DNA from: Psychrobacillus sp044762855
GTDB lineage: Bacteria > Bacillota > Bacilli > Bacillales_A > Planococcaceae
NCBI RefSeq assembly: GCF_044762855.1
Contig: NZ_JBIWFB010000002.1
Span: 372,001-436,000 of the forward strand
Direction of reading: 5' to 3'
Length of the DNA: 64,000 nucleotides
The notes beneath the pieces are model-generated. The model made no database searches. It saw only the letters and a program-made list of their open reading frames with translations, and had not been told where the DNA came from. Made by a program: the position numbers and the translations under genes. Shown here in pieces: positions 14,992 through 23,264 of this stretch (position 1 is the first letter of the stretch; each line of letters starts with the position of its first letter).

Positions 14992-15025
14992 AAAAAGCCC
15001 AACCACAAAAAATCGTGGAAGGGCT
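14992..15025 (-). terminator. Terminator on the minus strand
   Basis: AGCCCTTCCAC pairs with GTGGTTGGGCT (two mismatched positions) and is followed by TTTTT on the minus strand. It follows the frameshifted relic. Confidence 0.7.
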
Positions 15026-15050
15026 ATGTTTTCTCTATTCTATTTGTTGA

Positions 15051-15139
15051 TTAATACCAAGTGATTTCTTCTTTTAAAACATCTCCACCGTCTTGCCACC
15101 ATTCTTGCTAGTAATGGTAAGTACACGATAAATTTTCAT
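15051..15139 (-). pseudogene. Frameshifted small gene relic
   Basis: The minus strand reads MKIYRVLTITSK from ATG 15139, and after a frame change EWWQDGGDVLKEEITWY to a stop at 15051. The two parts join only with a frameshift. A good terminator follows, which suggests a formerly real gene. No family is recognised. Confidence 0.4.
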
Positions 15140-15297
15140 GAGTAACAATAAGAAAATAAAACTCTCATAAACGCTTGTACAATAAAGATTTGCAAGTAAA
15201 ACCAAAAAACGTTAAACTACAATGTGGAAAAGCTTCTCCCTAAGAAGCATTCATGGCAGTTCTGAAAATGGACGAGCCAAATAAATAAAAAGAAAGA

Positions 15298-15328
15298 AGG
15301 GGGCGTAAGTATAATAGCCCCCTTTTTC
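15298..15328 (+). terminator. Terminator upstream of hemW
   Basis: GGGGGC pairs with GCCCCC around a 12-base loop and is followed by TTTTT. It insulates hemW from upstream transcription, or acts in its leader. Confidence 0.75.
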
Positions 15329-15351
15329 CTATATAGAGAGTTGGAAATAGT

Positions 15352-16488
15352 ATGGTACGAGGAGTGTATATTCATATTCCTTTTTGTCATCAAATTTGTA
15401 ATTATTGTGATTTCAATAAATTCTTTTTTCACAATCAACCAGTAGATGAATATATTGAAGCGCTTGGGCACGAAATGGCTTTATGGGCGGAAGATTTAAA
15501 AAACGCCTCAATTGAAACTATCTTTATTGGTGGAGGAACACCGACTTCATTGTCTGTAGAACAATTAGAGCGATTATTTACGCTTATACATTTGCATATA
15601 CCTTTAGGACAAGTAATCGAATTTACATCTGAATCAAATCCCGATGAATTAACGTTAGAAAAAATGCAAGTGATGCGTAAGTTTGGAGTTAATCGATTGA
15701 GTATGGGAGTACAAACTTTCGATCAGGACTTGTTAAAAGTACTTGGCAGAACGCATTCCAATGATCATGTCTATAAAGTAATCGAATATGCCAAACAAAC
15801 AGATTTTCCGTCGATTAGCATAGACCTGATGTACGGTTTACCAAATCAGACCATGGATCAATGGAAAGCATCTTTAAAAGAAGCATTTCGTCTAAATATC
15901 CCCCATATTTCTGCGTATTCTTTACTTGTCGAGCCGAAAACGATTTTTTACAATTTGTTATCAAAAGGTAAGCTATCACTGCCTGGGGAAGATTTGGAAG
16001 CGGATATGTATAGTTATTTGATGGATGAAATGAAACGTAATGGCTATAGTCAATATGAAATCAGTAACTTTGCGCATGCAGGCAAAGAATCCAAACATAA
16101 TTTACTTTATTGGAATAATGATGAATATATTGGTCTTGGTGCCGGTGCACATGGATATGTAAACAGTGTGCGTTATTCCAATCATGGCCCACTAAAAAAG
16201 TATATGCATACAATTGAAACGAATGAAAAACCTATCATGATGGAAAAAGAGGTTTCTCTTACGGAAAAGATGGAAGAAGAAATGTTCTTAGGACTACGGA
16301 AAAACGACGGAGTTTCACTGGTACGATTTGAACAAAGATATGGTCAAACTTTAAAAGACGTGTACGGAAAAGAAATAGATGAATTGCTCGAAAAAGAACT
16401 AGTCATAATCGAACATGATTTTATTAAGCTTACGACACGTGGCCGCTTTGTTGGAAATGAGGTATTTCAATATTTTCTTACAAGCTAA
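15352..16488 (+). CDS. hemW: Radical SAM heme chaperone HemW
   Basis: This 378-residue radical SAM protein has the cluster motif C12-x3-C16-x2-C19 (FCHQICNYC) and the following GGGTPTSL SAM-binding motif. The C-terminal HemN-like domain is present. HemW lacks the fourth Cys typical of the oxygen-independent coproporphyrinogen oxidase HemN and is thought to bind and deliver heme. It lies directly upstream of hrcA, as in other Bacillales. Its usual upstream neighbour lepA is not found here, where accessory DNA lies instead. Confidence 0.9.
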   Translation: MVRGVYIHIPFCHQICNYCDFNKFFFHNQPVDEYIEALGHEMALWAEDLKNASIETIFIGGGTPTSLSVEQLERLFTLIHLHIPLGQVIEFTSESNPDELTLEKMQVMRKFGVNRLSMGVQTFDQDLLKVLGRTHSNDHVYKVIEYAKQTDFPSISIDLMYGLPNQTMDQWKASLKEAFRLNIPHISAYSLLVEPKTIFYNLLSKGKLSLPGEDLEADMYSYLMDEMKRNGYSQYEISNFAHAGKESKHNLLYWNNDEYIGLGAGAHGYVNSVRYSNHGPLKKYMHTIETNEKPIMMEKEVSLTEKMEEEMFLGLRKNDGVSLVRFEQRYGQTLKDVYGKEIDELLEKELVIIEHDFIKLTTRGRFVGNEVFQYFLTS

Positions 16489-16492
16489 ATCG

Positions 16493-16521
16493 TTGACAGT
16501 TCCCGATAGATTTGATAAATT
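16493..16521 (+). promoter_or_regulatory. Promoter of the hrcA-dnaK operon
   Basis: TTGACA (16493) and TAAATT (16516) are separated by 17 bases, just upstream of the CIRCE element. Confidence 0.75.
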
Positions 16522-16534
16522 TTCTATATAAGTA

Positions 16535-16561
16535 TTAGCACTCTCTATGAATGAGTGCTAA
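16535..16561. promoter_or_regulatory. CIRCE element (HrcA operator)
   Basis: TTAGCACTC-N9-GAGTGCTAA is a perfect CIRCE inverted repeat. HrcA binds it to repress the class I heat-shock operon, so hrcA is autoregulated. Confidence 0.97.
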
Positions 16562-16575
16562 CAGAGGTGATAATC

Positions 16576-17613
16576 ATGCTTACTAATCGGCAATTATTAA
16601 TATTGCAAGTAACGGTAGATGATTTTATCGAAACCGCTCAACCAGTAGGATCTCGTCAACTTTCGAAAAAGGAGGAAGTTCCATTTAGTCCTGCTACTAT
16701 TCGAAATGATATGGCAGATTTAGAAGAGATGGGCTTTTTAGAAAAAACACATACTTCGTCTGGTCGCGTACCTTCGCAAAAAGGCTATCGTTATTACGTA
16801 GACAATATGTTAACTCCACAGCGAATTTCCAAAAACGAGATTAAACAAATTCGTTCCATTTTTGAAGAACGAATGGTTGAGACGGAACAAATAATTCGTA
16901 AATCCGCGGCAATTTTGTCCGAATTGACTAATTATACCTCAATTATGTTAGGCTTAGATGTGAGAAAACATCGTGTCAAAAGGTTTTCTATCGTACCATT
17001 AACGGATGACTCCGCTGTCGCAATCATTGTAACAGATAGTGGTCATGTAGAAAATCGCGTATTTTCCATACCGGAAAGCTTTACTGCATCAGATATTGAA
17101 CGAATGGTCAATTTGATCAATGAACATTTAGTGGGTGTTCATTTACATGAGTTGCCTGCTAAATTAGAAGCTGTTACATCGGCTGTTCTTAGACAAAATA
17201 ATGGTCGCTTAAACGATTTATTTGGTTCTTTGAACAAGGCATTGACAATTGAACATGAAGACAAAGTTTACTACGGTGGGAAAATGCAACTGTTAAATCA
17301 ACCCGAATTTAATGATGTAGAAAAAGCACGAAGTATTATGTATTGGATGGATCATGTAAATCAAATGCCTGGATTATTCCATTTAGACCAAAAAGGAATT
17401 CAAATTCGAATCGGTACAGAAAACACCCATTTAGCAATGGAAGATTGTAGTATAATTACAGCTTCCTATGATATTGGGAAGGAACAGATGGGATCTATTG
17501 CTATCATTGGACCTACTCGAATGGATTACAAACGAGTCGTTTCTTTACTAGATGTGATGAGTGGGGATTTATCGAGAGAGTTGTCTAAAATTTTACATGG
17601 ACCGCATGGATAA
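16576..17613 (+). CDS. hrcA: Heat-inducible transcription repressor HrcA
   Basis: I start at ATG 16576 (MLTNRQLLILQ), which follows AGAGGTG by 6 bases. A frame-open GTG at 16555 lies inside the CIRCE repeat. The 345-residue protein has the N-terminal winged helix (PVGSRQLSKKEEVPFSPATIRNDMADLEEMGFLEKTHTSSGRVPS in outline, about residues 20-75) and the GAF-like effector domain. HrcA needs GroEL-type chaperones for activity and represses its own operon. Confidence 0.95.
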   Translation: MLTNRQLLILQVTVDDFIETAQPVGSRQLSKKEEVPFSPATIRNDMADLEEMGFLEKTHTSSGRVPSQKGYRYYVDNMLTPQRISKNEIKQIRSIFEERMVETEQIIRKSAAILSELTNYTSIMLGLDVRKHRVKRFSIVPLTDDSAVAIIVTDSGHVENRVFSIPESFTASDIERMVNLINEHLVGVHLHELPAKLEAVTSAVLRQNNGRLNDLFGSLNKALTIEHEDKVYYGGKMQLLNQPEFNDVEKARSIMYWMDHVNQMPGLFHLDQKGIQIRIGTENTHLAMEDCSIITASYDIGKEQMGSIAIIGPTRMDYKRVVSLLDVMSGDLSRELSKILHGPHG

Positions 17614-17628
17614 GGAGAGTTGCTAGTT

Positions 17629-18183
17629 ATGTCAGAACAAAAAGATGAAATTGTAGAGGAATTAGAAACAGAAAAGTTGGAAGAACAAACAGAGGCTACT
17701 TCAGAAGAAACAATTGAAAATAAAGTGGAAGAAATTGATGAAGTAACTCTTTTAAAACAACAACTAGAAGAAGAACAAAATAAAGCAATCCGCTTAAGAG
17801 CAGATTTTGAAAACTATAAGCGTCGTGTCCAATTGGATAAAGAAGCTGATTACAAATACCGCGCACAATCTGTATTATCAGATATTTTGCCGGTATTAGA
17901 TAATTTCGAACGTGCTTTAGCTGTTGAAACAACTTCGGAAGAAGCGGCTTCTTTAGCAAAAGGCGTAGAAATGGTCTACCGCTCTTTACTAGATGCGGTA
18001 GCTAAAGAAGGACTAGAACAAATTGAAGCTGAGGGCGTTCCTTTCGATCCGAATTTTCATCAAGCAGTTATGCAAGAAAAAGATGATTCAAAAGATTCGG
18101 GTATTGTGCTTCAAGAATTACAAAAAGGGTATAAGCTAAAAGATAGAATTTTAAGACCGTCAATGGTCAAAGTTAACGAATAG
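17629..18183 (+). CDS. grpE: Nucleotide exchange factor GrpE
   Basis: ATG 17629 follows AAGGAGAG by 9 bases. A TTG at 17620 is too close. The 184-residue protein has an acidic, disordered N terminus (about 1-45), a long coiled coil containing RLRADFENYKRRVQ, and the C-terminal beta domain with EGVPFDPNFHQAVMQ. GrpE releases ADP from DnaK. It follows hrcA by 15 bases in the same CIRCE-controlled operon. Confidence 0.95.
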   Translation: MSEQKDEIVEELETEKLEEQTEATSEETIENKVEEIDEVTLLKQQLEEEQNKAIRLRADFENYKRRVQLDKEADYKYRAQSVLSDILPVLDNFERALAVETTSEEAASLAKGVEMVYRSLLDAVAKEGLEQIEAEGVPFDPNFHQAVMQEKDDSKDSGIVLQELQKGYKLKDRILRPSMVKVNE

Positions 18184-18189
18184 AAATTA

Positions 18190-18425
18190 TATAACTTCAT
18201 CCAGCAGAAGTTTCCCATTTCTATAAGTGGTAAGATGGATGCAAAGCAAGTATTCAATTCAGCTGGGTCCACAAATCCCTGCTGAATAAAGTTAAAGCCT
18301 CCGGCAGATGCCACAGATTTTTAGAGGAATTTATCGAGCGTGCCCGATAAAAATCTGGGCGCACTGTTTTCTGCGACGAGCTTGCGCAGGAGCAAATACG
18401 ACGAGGCGCATTTGATTACTAATTA
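18190..18425 (+). repeat. Structured GC-richer element between grpE and dnaK
   Basis: This intergenic block inside the heat-shock operon folds into consecutive hairpins: CCATTT/AAGTGG (18215-18230), TTCAGCTGGG/CCCTGCTGAA (18258-18286), nested CAGATT-TTTATCG/CGATAAA-AATCTG (18314-18357) and CTGCG/CGCAG (18371-18389). It has no coding potential and its composition differs from its neighbours. It resembles dispersed intergenic elements I recall from related genera, so mobile repeat or structured RNA are both possible. Confidence 0.5.
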
Positions 18426-18455
18426 ACCGCACTTTATATTTAGGAGGAATAATTT

Positions 18456-20288
18456 ATGTCTAAAATTATCGGTATTGACTTAGGAACAACAAACTCATGT
18501 GTATCTGTATTAGAAGGTGGAGAACCAAAAGTAATTCCAAATCCGGAAGGTAACCGCACCACTCCTTCTGTTGTAGCATTTAAAAATGGAGAAAAACAAG
18601 TTGGGGAAGTAGCAAAACGTCAATCGATTACAAACCCAAATACGATTGCTTCTGTAAAACGTTTAATGGGTACAACAGAAAAAGTAACTGCAGAAGATAA
18701 AGAATATACACCACAAGAAGTATCTGCAATGATTCTACAATACTTAAAAGGATTCGCTGAAGAATACTTAGGAGAAAAAGTAACAAAAGCAGTAATCACT
18801 GTTCCTGCTTACTTTAACGATGCAGAGCGTCAAGCAACAAAAGATGCTGGACGTATCGCTGGCCTTGAAGTAGAACGTATTATTAACGAACCTACTGCAG
18901 CAGCACTTGCATATGGTTTAGATAAAATGGATCACGATGAAAAAATCCTTGTTTACGATTTAGGTGGCGGTACATTTGACGTATCTATCCTAGAACTAGG
19001 AGACGGTGTATTTGAAGTTCTAGCAACTGCTGGAGATAACCGCCTTGGTGGGGATGACTTTGACCAAGTATTAATGGACTACTTAGTTCAAGAATTCAAA
19101 AAAGAAAATGGAATTGATTTATCTCAAGACAAAATGGCTGTACAACGCCTAAAAGATGCAGCTGAAAAAGCGAAAAAAGATTTATCAGGTGTTACATCAA
19201 CTCAAATTTCACTTCCTTTCATTACAGCTGGAGAAGCTGGTCCACTTCACTTAGAAGTAACAATGACTCGTGCGAAATTTGATGATTTAACAGCTCATTT
19301 AGTAGAGCGTACAATGGTACCTACTCGTCAAGCGATGAAAGATGCTGGATTATCTGCTTCTCAAATCGATAAAGTTATCTTGGTAGGTGGATCTACTCGT
19401 ATTCCTGCAGTACAAGATGCGATTAAGAAAGAAACTGGTAAAGAGCCACATAAAGGTGTAAACCCAGATGAAGTAGTAGCAATGGGTGCTGCTGTTCAAG
19501 GTGGAGTATTAACTGGAGATGTGAAAGACGTTGTATTACTTGACGTAACACCGCTTTCTTTAGGTATTGAAACAATGGGTGGCGTATTTACAAAACTAAT
19601 CGAGCGTAATACAACAATCCCAACTTCAAAATCTCAAACTTTCTCAACTGCAGCAGATAACCAACCAGCAGTAGATATTCATGTTCTACAAGGTGAACGT
19701 CCGATGTCAGCGGATAACAAAACACTTGGTCGTTTCCAACTTGCGGATATTCCACCAGCTCCACGTGGCGTTCCACAAATCGAAGTTACATTTGATATCG
19801 ATAAAAATGGTATCGTAACGGTTAAAGCTAAAGATCTTGGAACTGGAAAAGAGCAAAATATTACAATTCAATCGAACTCTTCTTTATCTGACGAAGAAAT
19901 CGATCGTATGGTAAAAGAAGCAGAAGCAAATGCTGAAGCGGATAAAGTTCGTAAAGAAGAAGCTGAAGTGAAAAACGAAGCGGACCAATTAGTATTTATG
20001 ACTGAAAAAACATTAAAAGATCTAGAAGATAAAGTATCTGAAGATGAGAAAAAATCAGCAGAAGATGCAAAAGAAGCATTAAAAGCTGCTTTAGAAGCTG
20101 GTAACTTAGAAGATATTAAAGCGAAAAAAGATGCACTAAACGAAATCGTTCAACAACTTACAATGAAGTTATATGAGCAAGCACAAGCAGAAGCTGCTGC
20201 TAACGGTGGCGCTCAAGCTGATGCAAAAGATGATGGCGTTGTAGACGCTGAATTTGAAGAAGTAAACGACGATAAAGACAACAAGTAA
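18456..20288 (+). CDS. dnaK: Chaperone protein DnaK (Hsp70)
   Basis: This 610-residue Hsp70 is complete, with a TTAGGAGGAAT ribosome site. Phosphate-binding segment IGIDLGTTNSCV (4-15), the adenosine motif and VYDLGGGTFDVS lie in the ATPase domain (1-355). The substrate-binding domain starts after the DVTPLSLGIETMGG linker. The Glu/Lys-rich lid ends in a charged tail. It lacks the short insertion seen in Gram-negative DnaK. DnaK with DnaJ and GrpE folds and protects proteins in the cytoplasm. Confidence 0.98.
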   Translation: MSKIIGIDLGTTNSCVSVLEGGEPKVIPNPEGNRTTPSVVAFKNGEKQVGEVAKRQSITNPNTIASVKRLMGTTEKVTAEDKEYTPQEVSAMILQYLKGFAEEYLGEKVTKAVITVPAYFNDAERQATKDAGRIAGLEVERIINEPTAAALAYGLDKMDHDEKILVYDLGGGTFDVSILELGDGVFEVLATAGDNRLGGDDFDQVLMDYLVQEFKKENGIDLSQDKMAVQRLKDAAEKAKKDLSGVTSTQISLPFITAGEAGPLHLEVTMTRAKFDDLTAHLVERTMVPTRQAMKDAGLSASQIDKVILVGGSTRIPAVQDAIKKETGKEPHKGVNPDEVVAMGAAVQGGVLTGDVKDVVLLDVTPLSLGIETMGGVFTKLIERNTTIPTSKSQTFSTAADNQPAVDIHVLQGERPMSADNKTLGRFQLADIPPAPRGVPQIEVTFDIDKNGIVTVKAKDLGTGKEQNITIQSNSSLSDEEIDRMVKEAEANAEADKVRKEEAEVKNEADQLVFMTEKTLKDLEDKVSEDEKKSAEDAKEALKAALEAGNLEDIKAKKDALNEIVQQLTMKLYEQAQAEAAANGGAQADAKDDGVVDAEFEEVNDDKDNK

Positions 20289-20308
20289 TCAGTAAATTAG
20301 TCGGTGAG

Positions 20309-20347
20309 GAAAAGTCAAAGACCGTATTCGGCTTTGGCTTTTCTTAC
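20309..20347 (+). terminator. Terminator-like hairpin between dnaK and dnaJ
   Basis: GAAAAGTCAAAG pairs with CTTTGGCTTTTC (one G-U pair). The T run after it is short, so it probably attenuates rather than stops transcription into dnaJ. Confidence 0.6.
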
Positions 20348-20351
20348 TGTT

Positions 20352-20380
20352 TAGACTAGATTATTTTTCCGTGTTACAAT
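20352..20380 (+). promoter_or_regulatory. Possible internal promoter of dnaJ
   Basis: TAGACT and TACAAT are 17 bases apart, with an extended -10 TGT. It would give dnaJ and downstream genes expression independent of CIRCE. Confidence 0.55.
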
Positions 20381-20417
20381 ATTCATTACGTGTAGGTAAA
20401 GAGCAGGAGAGTGAACA

Positions 20418-21539
20418 ATGGATAAACGTGATTATTATGAAGTACTAGGAGTTTCCAAAAGTGCTTCTCAAGATGAGATAAAAAAAGCGTATCGCAAGCT
20501 TTCTAAACAATATCACCCGGATATTAACAAAGCTGCAGACGCAGATGTGAAATTCAAAGAAATTACAGAAGCTTATGAAGTGCTAAGTGATGAGCAAAAA
20601 CGAGCGCAGTACGATCAATTTGGTCACGCTGGTCCAAACCAAGGATTTGGTGGATTTGGTGGCAGCGACGGCTTTGGTTTTGAAGATATTTTCAGTTCGT
20701 TTTTCGGCGGAGGGGGCAGTTCTAGACGACGCGATCCGAACGCACCACGAAAAGGGAATGATCTTCAATATTCCATGACAATTGAATTTGAAGAAGCTGT
20801 TTTCGGAAAAGAAAAAGAAATTGACGTGGCAAAAGAAGAGACATGTGATACATGTACAGGAACTGGTGCTAAGCCTGGAACTCATCCAGAAAAATGTACG
20901 CACTGTAATGGACACGGTCAAGTAAATGTGACACAAGATACACCGTTCGGTCGTATTCAAACAAAACGTGCCTGTCATTATTGTGAAGGTACCGGAAAAA
21001 TCATTAAAGAAAAATGTACGACTTGTCATGGTAAAGGTACTGTAAATAAACGCAAAAAAATTAAAGTTACCATTCCAGCTGGTGTGGACGATGGTCAACA
21101 ACTTCGTGTAAGTGGTCAAGGAGAACCTGGTATAAATGGAGGACCAGCAGGTGACTTATATATCGTATTCCGTGTAAAAGCTGACCCTAGATTCGAACGA
21201 GATGGCGACGATATTTATTATGAGTTACCATTAACATTTGCTCAAGCTGCACTTGGAGACGAAATAGAAGTACCGACAGTTCAAGGGAAAGTAAAACTAA
21301 AAATTCCAGCAGGCACACAATCGCAAACAACATTCCGCTTAAAAGGCAAAGGTGTTAAGAATGTGCATGGTTATGGCACAGGTGATCAACATGTTGTAGT
21401 AAAAGTAATCACGCCGAAGAAGTTAACTGAAAAACAAAAGCAATTACTTCGTGAGTTTGCAGAAATTAGTGGAGATATCCCAGAAGAACAAGGCAGTTCA
21501 TTATTTGATAAAATCAAAAGAACGATAAAAGGCGAATAA
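20418..21539 (+). CDS. dnaJ: Chaperone protein DnaJ
   Basis: This 373-residue type I J protein has the J domain with HPD (residues 1-70), a Gly/Phe-rich linker (FGGFGGSDGFGFED), and a zinc domain with four CxxCxGxG-like repeats (CDTCTGTGA, CTHCNGHGQ, CHYCEGTGK, CTTCHGKGT). C-terminal substrate domains follow. It stimulates DnaK ATPase and delivers substrates. It follows dnaK in the usual order. Confidence 0.97.
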   Translation: MDKRDYYEVLGVSKSASQDEIKKAYRKLSKQYHPDINKAADADVKFKEITEAYEVLSDEQKRAQYDQFGHAGPNQGFGGFGGSDGFGFEDIFSSFFGGGGSSRRRDPNAPRKGNDLQYSMTIEFEEAVFGKEKEIDVAKEETCDTCTGTGAKPGTHPEKCTHCNGHGQVNVTQDTPFGRIQTKRACHYCEGTGKIIKEKCTTCHGKGTVNKRKKIKVTIPAGVDDGQQLRVSGQGEPGINGGPAGDLYIVFRVKADPRFERDGDDIYYELPLTFAQAALGDEIEVPTVQGKVKLKIPAGTQSQTTFRLKGKGVKNVHGYGTGDQHVVVKVITPKKLTEKQKQLLREFAEISGDIPEEQGSSLFDKIKRTIKGE

Positions 21540-21553
21540 AGGAGTGGGCGCAA

Positions 21554-22498
21554 GTGAAATGGTCTGAACTATCCATTCATACGACGAATGAGGCAGTGGA
21601 AGCGATTAGTAATATTTTGCATGAGGCTGGAGCAAGTGGAGTCGTTATTGAAGATTCAGAAGAGTTATTAAGAGAAAGAGAAGATGTATTTGGTGAAATC
21701 TATAGCTTAAATCCAGATGATTTCCCTGTAGATGGTGTTCGAGTGAAAGCTTATTTAGCGGAAACTAGTTTTCTACTGGAAACAGTAGAAGAGATCAAAC
21801 TTGCGATTAACAACTTACAAAACTTTAATATCGATCTTGGTCATAATCAAGTAACTGTACAAGAAGTAGATGAAGAAGATTGGGCTACAGCTTGGAAAAA
21901 ATATTATCACCCAGTGAAAATATCAAACCGTTTTACAATCGTGCCTACTTGGGAAGACTATGAGCTTGTGAACACGGATGAATTGATCATTGAATTGGAC
22001 CCTGGAATGGCTTTTGGAACGGGTACACATCCTACAACTGTTATGTGTCTACAAGCACTTGAAAAAACAGTGCAAAAAGGAAGCAGCGTTATTGATGTGG
22101 GTACCGGTTCAGGAGTTCTTTCTATAGGAGCTGCAAAATTAGGTGCGGCTTCCATTCATGCACTAGATTTGGATGAAGTAGCTGTTCAATCTGCAAAAGA
22201 AAATATTGCATTAAATAGAGTAAATGATATCGTTCAAGTAACACACGGTAATTTACTGGATAATGTAAATGAACAGGCGGACATTGTCGTAGCAAATATA
22301 TTAGCAGAAATTATTATGACATTTACAAATGATGCATTTTCCATTGTAAAAGATGGCGGCCTATTTATCACGTCCGGTATTATTGCTACGAAAAAGGAAG
22401 ATGTTCGTAATTCCTTGCAGCAAGCAGGATTCGAAATTGAAGAAGTTATGATGATGGAAGACTGGGTTACAATCATTTCAAGAAAGCCTGTAAAGTAA
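21554..22498 (+). CDS. prmA: Ribosomal protein L11 methyltransferase
   Basis: This 314-residue SAM-dependent methyltransferase trimethylates ribosomal protein L11. The N-terminal L11-binding domain covers about 1-115. The Rossmann domain carries LDPGMAFGTGTHPTT and VIDVGTGSGVLSIGA (SAM loop), and the later NILAEII motif takes the place of NPPY. GTG/ATG start: the GTG at 21554 follows GGAGTGGG. It is the standard neighbour of dnaJ in Bacillales. Confidence 0.95.
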   Translation: MKWSELSIHTTNEAVEAISNILHEAGASGVVIEDSEELLREREDVFGEIYSLNPDDFPVDGVRVKAYLAETSFLLETVEEIKLAINNLQNFNIDLGHNQVTVQEVDEEDWATAWKKYYHPVKISNRFTIVPTWEDYELVNTDELIIELDPGMAFGTGTHPTTVMCLQALEKTVQKGSSVIDVGTGSGVLSIGAAKLGAASIHALDLDEVAVQSAKENIALNRVNDIVQVTHGNLLDNVNEQADIVVANILAEIIMTFTNDAFSIVKDGGLFITSGIIATKKEDVRNSLQQAGFEIEEVMMMEDWVTIISRKPVK

Positions 22499-22508
22499 GG
22501 AGACGCTC

Positions 22509-23249
22509 ATGCAACGTTATTTTACGAATGAACTGATAGAGGACAATAATACTGTAACGATTACAGGGGAAGATGCGCATCATATGATCCAAGTGATGCG
22601 CATGTCTTCTGGAGACGAGGTATATGTAGTAGCAGATGGTAAAACATATACAATGACGATTGTAGAAGGCACATCCAAATCAGTATTGTTAGAAACGAAA
22701 GAAAAACATGAAAAATCTACAGAAATGCCGGTGAAAGTTTCTATCGTTTGTGGACTTCCAAAAGGTGACAAGCTAGAATTAATCACTCAAAAGGCGACAG
22801 AGCTGGGGATGCATACATTGTATCCATTTGAAGCGAAACGTTCTATTGTGAAATGGGACAAACAAAAAAACGAGAAGAAAATTACTCGTTTACAAAAGAT
22901 TGCAAAAGAAGCCGCAGAACAATCTCATCGTTCGTTTATTCCGCTAATACATAAACCAATCTCATTAACCGAGCTTTTGGAAATCTCCAAATCGTATGAC
23001 GTGAAATTTGTTGCGGATGAAGAAGACGCAAAGGTTATGAATCGGCAAAAGTTTGCCGACCAACTAAAAAAGGTGTATGATAAACAATCGATACTTATCG
23101 TTTTTGGCCCAGAAGGTGGGCTCGATCGACAAGAAGTACAACAATTAAGAGAGTTTGAGTTTCAACCCATTGCACTTGGACCAAGGATTTTACGAACAGA
23201 AACTGCACCGTTATATGCGCTTGCTGCAATTTCTTATGAATATGAATGA
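22509..23249 (+). CDS. rsmE: 16S rRNA (uracil1498-N3)-methyltransferase RsmE
   Basis: This 246-residue SPOUT-class enzyme has an N-terminal PUA-like RNA-binding domain with the conserved ITGEDAHHMIQVMRM segment. The C-terminal trefoil-knot SAM domain includes FGPEGGLDRQE and LGPRILRTETA, the RsmE signature. It methylates the 30S decoding region. It is 10 bases after prmA and part of the same transcript. Confidence 0.95.
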   Translation: MQRYFTNELIEDNNTVTITGEDAHHMIQVMRMSSGDEVYVVADGKTYTMTIVEGTSKSVLLETKEKHEKSTEMPVKVSIVCGLPKGDKLELITQKATELGMHTLYPFEAKRSIVKWDKQKNEKKITRLQKIAKEAAEQSHRSFIPLIHKPISLTELLEISKSYDVKFVADEEDAKVMNRQKFADQLKKVYDKQSILIVFGPEGGLDRQEVQQLREFEFQPIALGPRILRTETAPLYALAAISYEYE

Positions 23250-23264
23250 AAGAGGTGTGAGAAC

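Larger units (their letters stand above)
14640..15350. other. Decayed intergenic region with gene relics
   Basis: No intact gene is seen. On the minus strand there is a stretch without a start at 14855-14970 (KKITDSDGGLLTAWAVTEF ... stop). Confidence 0.4.

Noticed and set aside
15217..15471. Minus-strand frame of 84 codons over the hemW start
   Set aside because: It overlaps the conserved hemW radical SAM motif region and contains the terminator sequence. It is a shadow frame.
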